DNA of 22,763 nt from JBNPEO01 sp050490315. GTDB lineage: Bacteria > Actinomycetota > Actinomycetes > Actinomycetales > Micrococcaceae. Of this stretch, positions 7,476-15,199 are shown one piece after another (within the stretch, counting starts at the first letter, position 1; every line of letters starts with the position of its first letter). The notes below the pieces were generated by a model. That model worked only from the letters and a program-made list of their open reading frames with translations. It was not told the DNA's origin and made no database searches. The DNA is taken from assembly GCF_050490315.1 (NCBI RefSeq), contig NZ_JBNPEO010000018.1, forward strand, positions 1-22,763, in the 5' to 3' direction. The position numbers and the translations under genes were made by a program.

Positions 7476-10400
7476 TTATCTGATGGTGAAGGTGGTGGTA
7501 TGGGTTGTGGGGTCGGTCCCGGCGGTGTACTGGAGCGTGTGAGTGCCGGGCTTCAGCCCGTTGGTGGAGAGGTTGTATCGGTAGGTTGAAGTAGCCGGGT
7601 CGAAGGTGAATTTCTGGCCTGGTTGGCTGTTGCCGGGACTGGGCACGGTCTGTGCTCCGTCGAGGCTGATGGCCTGAACAGTAATGGCCGAGGAGGAGAG
7701 GTTAGCTCCGGCGGCATCGGTCAGGTGTAGCTTCAGCGTCAGCACGGAGCCGCTGCGAACTGGCTTCGAGAGGTCGGTTGTAACGGCCACCCCGTAGGTC
7801 ACGCTGAACGCCCGGGTTATGTCCGGCGCCGCCAGATAGTTCTCGTTGCCGGCTTGTGCTGCGGTGATGGTGCAGGTGCCGGGGCTCCCCGGGTGTGCGG
7901 AGTCTCCGGTTACGGTGCAGCTTCCGCTGGCCTGGAATGTCACGGGCAGACCTGAGGTGCCGGATGCGAGGAGCGGGATGTCAGGGCTTCCGGTCATCTG
8001 GTCGGCAAGGGCGTCAAACGTGATGCTTTGTGCTGCTTTGGCAATCACGAAGCTCTGTGTAACGGCAGGCGCCGCTGAGAAACTTTCATTTCCCCGCTGC
8101 TCGGCGGTGATGGAGCATTCGCCTGCCCCAGTGATGTGAACAGTCGATGCAGCTACGGTGCATTGCCCCGCGGCGGTGAACGAGACGGGAAGCCCGGAGG
8201 TAGAGGATGCGGTGAGGGTGAAGTCCTCGGATCCGAATGTCCGCCCTTCCAAGGTGTCGAAGCTGATGGCCTGGGGTGCTGGGTGGCTGTAGACCTGGAC
8301 CTCGACCAGCCCCGCCGCCCATGCTGCTGCGCTTCCGTTGTGGTCGTTGACGACATTGGTGACGCTGACACGGACGTAACGGTATTGGCCGGAGAGTGGG
8401 TTGCTCTTGAATCCGACAACTTTGTTGCCGCCTTCACTAACCAGCCGGGTCCAGGTGCTCCGGTCATTGCTGGCTTCGACCGTGTACTGGCTGTAGGTCT
8501 CGGATCCGTTGTAACTGCGGAAGCTCAGATCGATGCGGCTGAGGTCCTGCTCCTGTTCGAGGTCGACTTCCCAGGTGTACGGCACTCCTGGGGGCTGGTA
8601 ATAGTTGCTGTTGTCGCCGCTGACGTTCAGGTTGAATAAGTTGCCGTCATTCGCGGCCGTGGCCGGAAATGAGGGGTTCGTTCCGGCAGCTGTTACCGGC
8701 TTCCCCTGCGAGACCAGCCGGTCCGAAGGAACGCTGACGGAACCGGTCGTGGCGTCAAAGGACCAGGACGGCTGGTAGTTCATCGCCGCCTCCGGGGCCT
8801 TGTCGCCTTCGACGGCATTGAATGCCAGTGGCAGCCAGACGTAAGTGGAGGATCCGAGGGCCTTGGAATTCCATCGGTCGCCCATGTAGACGTACTCCCG
8901 GTGCCCGTCCTCGCCTTGAATCGTCATGATGTTGGTGGGCTGGCTATAGAACGTGGTGTTGTTCCCGACGGGCGTCAGCTCGGACCAGCCGTGGGGGTCG
9001 GAAATGTTCTTGGTGGATGAGTACATCGTCTGGTTCGGGTACCAGCCTGATTGGCTTGATGTGAAGGCGTAGTAGTAATCTCCGGCCTTAACCAGCGCCG
9101 GGGCTTCCCTGCGTTGGCCTTCGAATACCTCATATGAGTTCTGCCAGTCCACGTCGGCGTAGTCAGGGGTGAGCTTATACATCCTCATCGTCATGTGGTC
9201 TTCGGCCGAGATCAGATAGGCGTCGGCTGAGTCGGGGTCTTTGAAGACAGTGAAGTCCCGTGAGCCGTATCCCCATTTGCCGTCCCCGCCTGTGTAGGTC
9301 GGATCCTCTTCCGGGGTGCCGACCGATCCGGCCCCGGGCCGGAAGTGGCGGTCGAATGCGTAGTCCCCGTCAACACTGGTACTTGTTGCGACCATAAGGT
9401 GTGAGGCGGCATAGCTGTCAGCAGTCTCCCAGTGGCCCCAAAGTACGTAGGTCCCTGTCTTCTCATTGAAGACCAGCTTTGGGCGCTCTACCTTCGCGTT
9501 GACGAGGGCCGGGTCACTTTGGGGAGTCAGGATGTCCTTGACATACGTCCAGTTTTTTAGGTCTTGGGACTTGTAGAGACTGACGCCAAGGAAACTGGCA
9601 CTGTTGTGGCTCTTGTTTTCACCGACCCAGTAGTACCAGCCGTCCTTTTCCAGGAATCCGCCTCCGTGGGCTTGTATCGGGTTGTCGCTGGTGTCATACC
9701 AGGTCCTTCCCACGGGGATGGATTCGTAACTGTCAGGCACCGGTTCGATAACGTAGGAGGCCTCGATGGCCGAGCTGGCGATTCCGTCTCTGAAGGCGAT
9801 CGACTTCAGGGTGGCGGAATTTTCGATCTGAACCGGCCCGGAGTACTTGGTTCCGTTCGCACGTGATGGAGCCGTTCCGTCTGTCGTGTAGTAGATGCTG
9901 GCGTCCGCCGTGTTGGTGTTCAGATCGACCGACTGGGCCGTCTTATATGTGCCGGCGGGAACGCTGACGGTTGGCGCGTCCACAACTATGGGTGCGGTGT
10001 CGATACTGACGGTGCCGGATGCGATTCCAAACCAGCCAATAACGGGTGCCTCGGTTCCTCCCGCGATATCAACCCGGACCTGCACAGTTCCGGCATCGGC
10101 AGGGCCAAGAGTGAACTGGTTGGAGACCATCTTGGACCTGTCGCTGCTGGTGACAGTGACATTAGGGGTGATGACGGTCGCCTGACCCGAAGCGGAAACG
10201 ACACTGACTTTCATCTGCCTCGGACCCGACCACCATTCCCGGAAACCGGCCGTGACCGTGTATGTACCTTCGGACAGCGGAACGTTATAGATGATGGGCT
10301 TGGACGTGGCACCGTTGCCTTTGGCATACAGGCCGGTCTCGTCCTTCTCCGCGGCCGCTCCCGCGCGTTGCCCGACATAGGTATCGCCGTCGTTCACGTA

Positions 10401-10946
10401 GCCCCAAGCGCCTGAGGCGTACTGCTGATCAGCGGCGCTGTTCAGCAGTTCCTCGCCGACAAGCCGTTTGACACCGGCAAACGGAGGTGTAGACGCGTTC
10501 ATTCCGCTGTCCACAAAATACTTAATGCCCTGAGGCACAACTTCAACCTGGGCGGTGACTGTGAGGGATCCCTCGACGGTCCCTGTCACTATGAACGTCC
10601 GGTACGCAGCACCGAAGCTGTAGCCCTCAAGATCCCAGACCGCAGGTGCCATCCGCGTCGAACCGTCCTCCGTTTTCACAGCCACTTCAGCTGGAAGACT
10701 GGGAGGTGCCCCCACATAAGTGGCCACAGATACCGGCTCTGCAAGGGCGACAGGGGTAGAAGCGGCCGCCGCAGCGGGCATTGCGACCAGCGCTGCGGGC
10801 GCCAATGCCCCCAAAACAAGGGAAGCCGCGACGGCAAGAGAGTAAAAAGGCCGCCTGCGGAGTGAACCGGCTCTGCCACCGGGGGGAAATTCTGTGGGGC
10901 TCGCGGCAAAGGGCTGTGGCCCGGACCCCTGTAACTGGTGCGTCAT
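7476..10946 (-). CDS. Secreted GH43_24-like exo-beta-1,3-galactanase with binding modules
   Basis: This 1156-residue extracellular enzyme probably removes galactose, including 1,6-branched units, from the beta-1,3-galactan backbone of arabinogalactan. The long N-region ends in LRRRPFYS (29-36) before a hydrophobic stretch, so the signal peptide may be Tat-type; cleavage is near residue 62. Domains: Ig-like Big_4 (about 66-136), a beta-sandwich (about 140-310), a CHB_HEX_C-like module (about 324-400), the GH43 propeller (about 412-735, with IQAHGGGFLEKDGWYYW, the REAP acid E614 and YSQPTN with Q669), F5/8 type C/CBM32 (about 742-886), two Cys-paired Ig-like repeats (about 890-969 and 972-1050) and a PxKF module (about 1055-1156). 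Subfamily 24 lacks the usual Asp base; a Gln is proposed to take that role, and Q669 may correspond to it. ATG 10946 has GGAGAC 8 bases upstream. It is first in its unit, behind a promoter with two LacI boxes. Confidence 0.85.
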   Translation of the reverse strand: MTHQLQGSGPQPFAASPTEFPPGGRAGSLRRRPFYSLAVAASLVLGALAPAALVAMPAAAAASTPVALAEPVSVATYVGAPPSLPAEVAVKTEDGSTRMAPAVWDLEGYSFGAAYRTFIVTGTVEGSLTVTAQVEVVPQGIKYFVDSGMNASTPPFAGVKRLVGEELLNSAADQQYASGAWGYVNDGDTYVGQRAGAAAEKDETGLYAKGNGATSKPIIYNVPLSEGTYTVTAGFREWWSGPRQMKVSVVSASGQATVITPNVTVTSSDRSKMVSNQFTLGPADAGTVQVRVDIAGGTEAPVIGWFGIASGTVSIDTAPIVVDAPTVSVPAGTYKTAQSVDLNTNTADASIYYTTDGTAPSRANGTKYSGPVQIENSATLKSIAFRDGIASSAIEASYVIEPVPDSYESIPVGRTWYDTSDNPIQAHGGGFLEKDGWYYWVGENKSHNSASFLGVSLYKSQDLKNWTYVKDILTPQSDPALVNAKVERPKLVFNEKTGTYVLWGHWETADSYAASHLMVATSTSVDGDYAFDRHFRPGAGSVGTPEEDPTYTGGDGKWGYGSRDFTVFKDPDSADAYLISAEDHMTMRMYKLTPDYADVDWQNSYEVFEGQRREAPALVKAGDYYYAFTSSQSGWYPNQTMYSSTKNISDPHGWSELTPVGNNTTFYSQPTNIMTIQGEDGHREYVYMGDRWNSKALGSSTYVWLPLAFNAVEGDKAPEAAMNYQPSWSFDATTGSVSVPSDRLVSQGKPVTAAGTNPSFPATAANDGNLFNLNVSGDNSNYYQPPGVPYTWEVDLEQEQDLSRIDLSFRSYNGSETYSQYTVEASNDRSTWTRLVSEGGNKVVGFKSNPLSGQYRYVRVSVTNVVNDHNGSAAAWAAGLVEVQVYSHPAPQAISFDTLEGRTFGSEDFTLTASSTSGLPVSFTAAGQCTVAASTVHITGAGECSITAEQRGNESFSAAPAVTQSFVIAKAAQSITFDALADQMTGSPDIPLLASGTSGLPVTFQASGSCTVTGDSAHPGSPGTCTITAAQAGNENYLAAPDITRAFSVTYGVAVTTDLSKPVRSGSVLTLKLHLTDAAGANLSSSAITVQAISLDGAQTVPSPGNSQPGQKFTFDPATSTYRYNLSTNGLKPGTHTLQYTAGTDPTTHTTTFTIR

Positions 10947-11094
10947 GGAACTACGTCTCCGTCCTTGGAGTCAAGCCGAAATGAACAATACGAGATCTTC
11001 TCTGCCGCATCAGGACATCCGTGCAATACGAGGATTAGCAACAGAGCCTGCTGATCCCGCGAGAATTGCGCTGATCAGGCCCGCCGGTTCTGTC

Positions 11095-11110
11095 ATGTTA
11101 ACGTAAACAT
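11095..11110. promoter_or_regulatory. LacI-family operator box 1
   Basis: ATGTTAACGTAAACAT differs at one position from the palindromic consensus ATGTTTACGTAAACAT shared by four sites in the window. It overlaps box 2 by two bases and lies just downstream of the -10 element of the galactanase promoter, so a bound repressor would block initiation or escape. Confidence 0.8.
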
Positions 11111-11124
11111 GTTTTCGTAAACAT
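11109..11124. promoter_or_regulatory. LacI-family operator box 2
   Basis: ATGTTTTCGTAAACAT has one mismatch to the shared palindrome. Its centre is 14 bp from that of box 1, making a tandem double operator over the likely transcription start of the galactanase unit. Confidence 0.8.
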
Positions 11125-11125
11125 C

Positions 11126-11157
11126 CTTATAATGCGCGAAAATCAGCGATGTGTCAA
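11126..11157 (-). promoter_or_regulatory. Sigma-70-type promoter of the galactanase unit
   Basis: On the minus strand a perfect -35 element TTGACA (11157-11152) is followed after 17 bases by CATTAT (11134-11129). An overlapping better hexamer, TATAAG (11131-11126), is 20 bases away. It points at the exo-galactanase gene, and LacI boxes 1 and 2 follow immediately. Confidence 0.65.
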
Positions 11158-11358
11158 GGTTCACAATTCGTTGTTCCTGAGCATCGGAGGCCCGGATTTC
11201 ACTGGCTTCCTGAGGAACACCTCGCTGAGTGCGGCACCGATGGTCGGCGGAGTTATCGGCGGCTAAGTGCCCTGTACCTGAAGCCGCTGGCCGGGAGCCC
11301 GTCTCCCGCCTCGGCCGCGTTTGCTGTACTCCAAGAGATAAGCTTCGCGTCCTGCTGA
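11158..11358. other. Region between the galactanase promoter and the small ORF
   Basis: About 200 bases in which open frames exist but none is recognisable. No terminator with a U run is seen downstream of the 71-residue gene. Confidence 0.35.
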
Positions 11359-11574
11359 TTAAGGAATGTGCCGTTCGAGAGTCAGTCCGTAGGGGACTTC
11401 CGGGCTCAGCTCGATTGTGAAGGAGGAGAAACCGAATCGGGTGACAAGGATACCGATTCGGCCCTGCCCGGATGCAATCTTTTGCGCAGCTTCGACCGCG
11501 CGATTGAGATCGTCGTCCAACGTTGACTTGTCTGTGGCTGTGATCGTCGCAACCAACTGGGTTTCCTGTGGCAT
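11359..11574 (-). CDS. Small conserved-type hypothetical protein (71 aa)
   Basis: The minus strand from ATG at 11574 encodes MPQETQLVATITATDKSTLD followed by DDLNRAVEAAQKIASGQGRI, then GILVTRFGFSSFTIELSPEV and PYGLTLERHIP, ending at TAA (11359-11361). AGGAG at 11579-11583 is four bases upstream, which decides this start over a longer in-frame extension that looks non-coding. The protein has no signal peptide or membrane segment. A helix (about 17-33) between two beta-like stretches suggests a compact alpha/beta fold. The function is unknown. Short proteins of this style occur as hypothetical genes in Arthrobacter relatives, but that is from memory. It lies between the GH35 gene and the galactanase promoter, so it might be the last gene of the transporter/GH35 unit, although 361 bases separate them. 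Confidence 0.6.
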   Translation of the reverse strand: MPQETQLVATITATDKSTLDDDLNRAVEAAQKIASGQGRIGILVTRFGFSSFTIELSPEVPYGLTLERHIP

Positions 11575-11935
11575 GGTTCTCCTCGTTTCGTACAATGGAT
11601 CCGCTTTGGCCTGGGATGTCCGCCGGCGCTCCACTGGGTCGGCGGTCAGACATTCAACCTCAGCCGTCGCCTCAGGCCGGATCCCCAGCGTCGTTTGCCT
11701 TGCTACCCCCGCCCTGCGGACTGGAGCCTGCGCCAAACGTGATTGCTGAACTATGCCTATCGCCAAGTAATGCCGAGGAATCCGATGGGCGACGTTGGGG
11801 AATCGGGCAGCTCGCTGAGCACGGCCCTGAACCGCTTGCTCGGGCTCAGCGAGCGTGCAACTGGACCCACTTGTACTTTCGCGGCTCGCCTTTGGCCCGT
11901 TGAACACGTCTTTCACATGCGGGGTTGGCTGTAGC
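11575..11935. other. Gap between GH35 and the small ORF, with an 11-bp inverted repeat
   Basis: The minus-strand frame here is open but its residues resemble no family. GCTCGCTGAGC (11810-11820) and GCTCAGCGAGC (11844-11854) form a perfect 11-bp inverted repeat with a 23-base spacer, about 80 bases after the GH35 stop codon. It could fold as a transcript-end hairpin but has no U run. Confidence 0.4.
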
Positions 11936-13705
11936 TCAGTAGTCGGTGTGGCCTAGGTTTTGTGTTGCCACGAATGAGATAACGGACGCCGCGGCAGCGT
12001 GAAGCTCAAGTATGACGATTTCGTTCGATTGGAGGCGGAGCAAGGGTGAAGGCACGTAGAGGGTGTGCTGGGGACCCCGTGACCAATACCGGCCGAGGCA
12101 AAAACCATTGATCCAAACAACGCCTTTGGCCCACCCTGTGGTGTCGAGGTAGAGATCGGAGGGCTTACCGAGGTCAAAGGTGCCGTGGACGAACGCGGGT
12201 CCGCGGACGGCTGTCAGGTCGTTGCTGTCAGCTGCAGCAAATGCGGCGGTCACCGGACTGATGTCGCCGGTGGCCAGGGGGGTCAGGCTCCAGCCTCTGA
12301 GAATCTGGCCATTGATCCTGGCTGCTCCGATCAGTCCTTTTGCTTCGCCAAGGCGCGGCCCGTAGTTTACGCGTCCTTGGTCTTCGACCAGGATTTCCAG
12401 AGTTCCGTGGGCATCATCCGGTAGGGCGATGGTCCGATCTTTATGGTCGCGGGACAGGGTGCCGAGGTTCTTCCTGTTGAGGAACACCTGAGCACGGTCC
12501 CGGACTTCGTCAATCTCCAGGATGGCTGGTCCGGCGGCATCTAATTCGGTGCGGTAGAGGCTGAAACCGGTGTAGTGGCCGATGTCGTCGGTGGTCGGGA
12601 GCCAGTTGTGATGCGTCGGTTGCCCCAACTGTCCCAGCATGTCCCACAGAGGAAGGGATTTGGTCAGAGGAACTGTGAACTGGGGAGCCGGCTCGGCCGC
12701 CGGCGGGACATCCGGCTCAGTGTGAGTTGTATACCTTCTAAGCACGTCCCTGAAGGCCCAGTACTTCGGGGTTGGATTACCTGACTCGTCCAGGGGGGCG
12801 TCGTAATCGTAGCTTGTCACGATGGGCTGGTAGACGCCCTTGTCGTTGGCGCCGTTGGTGAATCCGAAGTTTGTACCGCCGTGGAACATGTAGATATTCA
12901 CGGAGGCACCGTTGGCCAGAAGCACTTCAAGGTCCTGTGCCGATTGCTCCACGGTGGTTGTGTGATGGTGGGCCCCCCAGTGGTCGAACCATCCCACCCA
13001 GAACTCCGAGCACATCAGCGGACCGGTGGGCTGGTGCCGTCGAAGGGTCTCCAATCGCTCGAGGGAGCGGGAGCCGAAGGACCCGGTCCTGTGAAGTCCA
13101 GGCAGGCTCCCGTTTTCGAGCATGTCGTCCTGGGGCTGGTCCACGGTGGTGAAAGGGACGGTCAGGCCGATTTCACGGTTGATCTTCACCAGCTTTTCCA
13201 GATACGCGCGGTCGGCGCCGTAGGCACCGTACTCGTTTTCAATCTGGATCAGGATGATTGGGCCGCCTTCATGTACCTGACGGGGGACGATGATGGGTGC
13301 GAGCTGCTCCAGGTACCGGCTGACGGCTGCCATGTAGATGGGATCATCGGCCCGGATCACGGCGGCACCGCTGTCAAGCAGCCACCCGGGGAGTCCGCCG
13401 TTGTCCCATTCTGCACAGATGTAGGGTCCGGGACGGACGATTGCATGCATTCCCTCGGCGGCGACGAGATCAAGAAAACGCCCTAGGTCAAGTCCGCCGG
13501 TGACGTCGAACGCGTCTTCTGTCGGGGCATGTGCATTCCAGGCGACATAGGTTTCGATGGTGTTCAGGCCCATCTGGCGCGCTTTTCGGATCCGGTCTGC
13601 CCACTGGTCGGGATGGACCCGGAAATAATGAAGTGCGCCAGAGAGGATCCGGTGGGGTTGGCCGTCGAGCAGAAAATCCTGCTCCCCGATGGTGAAGATG
13701 GGCAT
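11936..13705 (-). CDS. GH35 beta-galactosidase, cytoplasmic
   Basis: The 589-residue protein is a GH35 retaining beta-galactosidase that would release galactose from imported galacto-oligosaccharides. The family signature GPYICAEWDNGGLPGWLL lies at 93-110. The acid/base is E158 in IQIENEYGAYG and the nucleophile is E234 in MCSEFWVGWF. FHGGTNFGFTNG, another GH35 hallmark, follows in the barrel, and C-terminal jelly-roll domains complete the chain. No signal peptide is present, so it works inside the cell, which fits its position behind the importer genes. ATG 13705 follows a weak GGA-type ribosome site. It is separated from the upstream sugar-binding-protein gene by 67 bases holding a very stable hairpin. 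Family is certain; preference for beta-1,3- or beta-1,6-galactobiose is not readable from the sequence. Confidence 0.95.
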   Translation of the reverse strand: MPIFTIGEQDFLLDGQPHRILSGALHYFRVHPDQWADRIRKARQMGLNTIETYVAWNAHAPTEDAFDVTGGLDLGRFLDLVAAEGMHAIVRPGPYICAEWDNGGLPGWLLDSGAAVIRADDPIYMAAVSRYLEQLAPIIVPRQVHEGGPIILIQIENEYGAYGADRAYLEKLVKINREIGLTVPFTTVDQPQDDMLENGSLPGLHRTGSFGSRSLERLETLRRHQPTGPLMCSEFWVGWFDHWGAHHHTTTVEQSAQDLEVLLANGASVNIYMFHGGTNFGFTNGANDKGVYQPIVTSYDYDAPLDESGNPTPKYWAFRDVLRRYTTHTEPDVPPAAEPAPQFTVPLTKSLPLWDMLGQLGQPTHHNWLPTTDDIGHYTGFSLYRTELDAAGPAILEIDEVRDRAQVFLNRKNLGTLSRDHKDRTIALPDDAHGTLEILVEDQGRVNYGPRLGEAKGLIGAARINGQILRGWSLTPLATGDISPVTAAFAAADSNDLTAVRGPAFVHGTFDLGKPSDLYLDTTGWAKGVVWINGFCLGRYWSRGPQHTLYVPSPLLRLQSNEIVILELHAAAASVISFVATQNLGHTDY

Positions 13706-13733
13706 GAAAGTGGTCCGATCGCTTTTTGTGGAA

Positions 13734-13768
13734 CGGGCGGCCCAGGGGTGCTGTCCCCGGGCCGCCCG
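13734..13768 (-). other. Very stable intercistronic hairpin between SBP and GH35 genes
   Basis: CGGGCGGCCC (13734-13743) pairs exactly with GGGCCGCCCG (13759-13768). Inside, GGGG (13745-13748) pairs with CCCC (13755-13758), with one bulged A and a 6-base loop. It begins a few bases after the sugar-binding-protein stop codon. Without a U run it looks more like an mRNA-stabilising or processing element than a full terminator. Confidence 0.7.
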
Positions 13769-13772
13769 GGTC

Positions 13773-15128
13773 TTACTTGGAGGAAACCTTGAAGCCCTGC
13801 TGCTCTCCGTACTTCACCGTTGCGTCCTGCCAGGCCTTCAGCCCGTCATCCAGCTGCCCGCCGGTGGCGTACACCTGTCCGACAGTGTCGCTGAAGATGC
13901 TGTTCGCATAGGTCTGGAAGGGAAGGTAGTTCCAGCCCGGGACTACGTCCTTTGATGCCTGGACCAGAACCTCGTTGATCTTCTGGCCGCCGAAGTAGGC
14001 GCTTTCAGTGTTGAGGAATTTCTCGTTTTCCAGATCTGCAGTGGTGGAGGGGAATCCACCGTTCGCGGCGTGGATCGCGGCGCCTTCCGGGCCATTGGAG
14101 AACTCAAGGAATCCGTAGGCTGCAGCCTTGTTCTTGCTCTGCTTCAGCACGGAGTCTCCGCCACCACCGTTTTCTGCTGTGGCGGCCTTGCCCTTCTCGT
14201 AAGTCGGCATGGGAGCAACACGCCAGTTACCGCTGCCGGCTTCAGCGCCGGACTCCAGGTTGGCCGGCATCCATGCCCCGGTGAGGAGGGTTGCGATGCT
14301 GCCGTCCGAGAGGCTCTTGAACCATTCGTCGCTCCAGCCCGCGACCGGTGAAACCAGCTTTTCATCGATCATCGGCTGCCAGGTCTTCGTCCATTTCTTG
14401 GTTCCTTCGTCCTGAAGGTTGACGCTGACATCCGTCGGGCTGTTGACCTTGTAAGGCTGGCCGCCGGCCTGCCAGATCATGCTGGTGGTGAACCCGGCAT
14501 CACCGGTGTCGCTGGTGATGTAGGCATTGGGGTCCGCAGCGTGCAGTTTCTTCGCGGCGGCGACGTACTCATCCCAGGTGGACGGGACGCTGATGCCGTG
14601 CTTCTCAAACACGTCAGCCCGGTAGAACATGGCCATCGGACCTGAGTCCTGGGGCAGCGCGTAGATTCCACCGTTGAGGTTCACCGATCCCCACGTCGAC
14701 GGCGTGTACTTGTCCTCGAGATCAGCTGCGCCGAATTCTTTCAGATCAACCAGTGAATCCGACAAAGCGAACTGGGGCAGGGCGGCATATTCGATCTGGG
14801 CTACATCAGGTGCTCCGGATCCGGCTTTGATGGCATTCTGAAGTTTGGTGTAGTGCGCGTTGTTGGTGCCCACGTTCTCCAGATTGACCTTCACCTTTGG
14901 GTACTTCTTTTCGAAGGCTTCCACAATGGGCTTGAGCTGCGGTGCCCATCCCCAGACCGTGAGCGTCGTATCGGTCTGCAGGGCGGCCGCGATTTCATCA
15001 GAGCTTGCACCTTCTTTGGCGTCTCCAGTTGTGGAACCGGAACTGTTGCAGCCCCCAAGCGTGCCGATGAGGAGTCCTGCTGTCAGGGCGGCCGCAGCCG
15101 CGCGACGCAGACGATGGCTGATAGTCAT
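13773..15128 (-). CDS. Sugar-binding lipoprotein of a CUT1 ABC importer
   Basis: The 451-residue protein is an extracytoplasmic solute-binding protein of the family-1 type (MalE/UgpB-like). It has a lipoprotein signal peptide with basic N-region (HRLRR) and lipobox LGGC at 24-27, so C27 would be lipidated and the protein anchored outside the membrane. Mature features typical of the family include LTVWGWAPQLKPIVEAFEKK (about 57-76) and the later GSGAPDVAQIEYAALPQFA stretch. ATG 15128 has AAAGG about 8-12 bases upstream. In this operon it is the third gene, after both permeases, and is framed by two strong hairpins (13734-13768 and 15166-15187). The likely ligand is a galacto-oligosaccharide released from arabinogalactan, inferred from the neighbouring enzymes. 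Confidence 0.92.
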   Translation of the reverse strand: MTISHRLRRAAAAALTAGLLIGTLGGCNSSGSTTGDAKEGASSDEIAAALQTDTTLTVWGWAPQLKPIVEAFEKKYPKVKVNLENVGTNNAHYTKLQNAIKAGSGAPDVAQIEYAALPQFALSDSLVDLKEFGAADLEDKYTPSTWGSVNLNGGIYALPQDSGPMAMFYRADVFEKHGISVPSTWDEYVAAAKKLHAADPNAYITSDTGDAGFTTSMIWQAGGQPYKVNSPTDVSVNLQDEGTKKWTKTWQPMIDEKLVSPVAGWSDEWFKSLSDGSIATLLTGAWMPANLESGAEAGSGNWRVAPMPTYEKGKAATAENGGGGDSVLKQSKNKAAAYGFLEFSNGPEGAAIHAANGGFPSTTADLENEKFLNTESAYFGGQKINEVLVQASKDVVPGWNYLPFQTYANSIFSDTVGQVYATGGQLDDGLKAWQDATVKYGEQQGFKVSSK

Positions 15129-15154
15129 ATCTTCGTGCCTTTCACTTCATTGTC

Positions 15155-15187
15155 GTTCATATGAACCGTCAGGGGAGGGCCTGACGG
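15155..15187 (-). other. Hairpin and 12-bp palindrome between permease and SBP genes
   Basis: CCGTCAGG (15166-15173) pairs with CCTGACGG (15180-15187) around a 6-base loop, giving a perfect stem in the leader of the sugar-binding-protein gene. It abuts the perfect palindrome GTTCATATGAAC (15155-15166). Neither resembles the LacI box. No U run follows the hairpin on the minus strand, so an mRNA processing or stability role is more likely than termination. Confidence 0.6.
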
Positions 15188-15199
15188 AAGGAGATTGCC

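Larger units (their letters stand above)
10947..11125 (-). promoter_or_regulatory. Untranslated leader of the galactanase unit
   Basis: About 170 bases separate the predicted transcription start (near 11120) from the exo-galactanase ATG at 10946. No convincing reading frame or riboswitch-like fold was recognised. The ribosome binding site GGAGAC lies at 10955-10960. Confidence 0.4.

Noticed and set aside
8157..8600. Repeated Ig-like coding segments as DNA repeats
   Set aside because: The two modules in the exo-galactanase are similar as protein but too diverged in DNA to be called a nucleotide repeat.
11926..11955. tRNA-like string GGCTGTAGCTCAGTAG
   Set aside because: It resembles a tRNA D-arm, but no anticodon arm, T-arm or acceptor complement follows, and it is the last codons of the GH35 gene read in reverse.
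15155..15166. GTTCATATGAAC as a fifth LacI operator
   Set aside because: It is a perfect palindrome but lacks the central CG and the ATGTTT/AAACAT arms shared by the four boxes.
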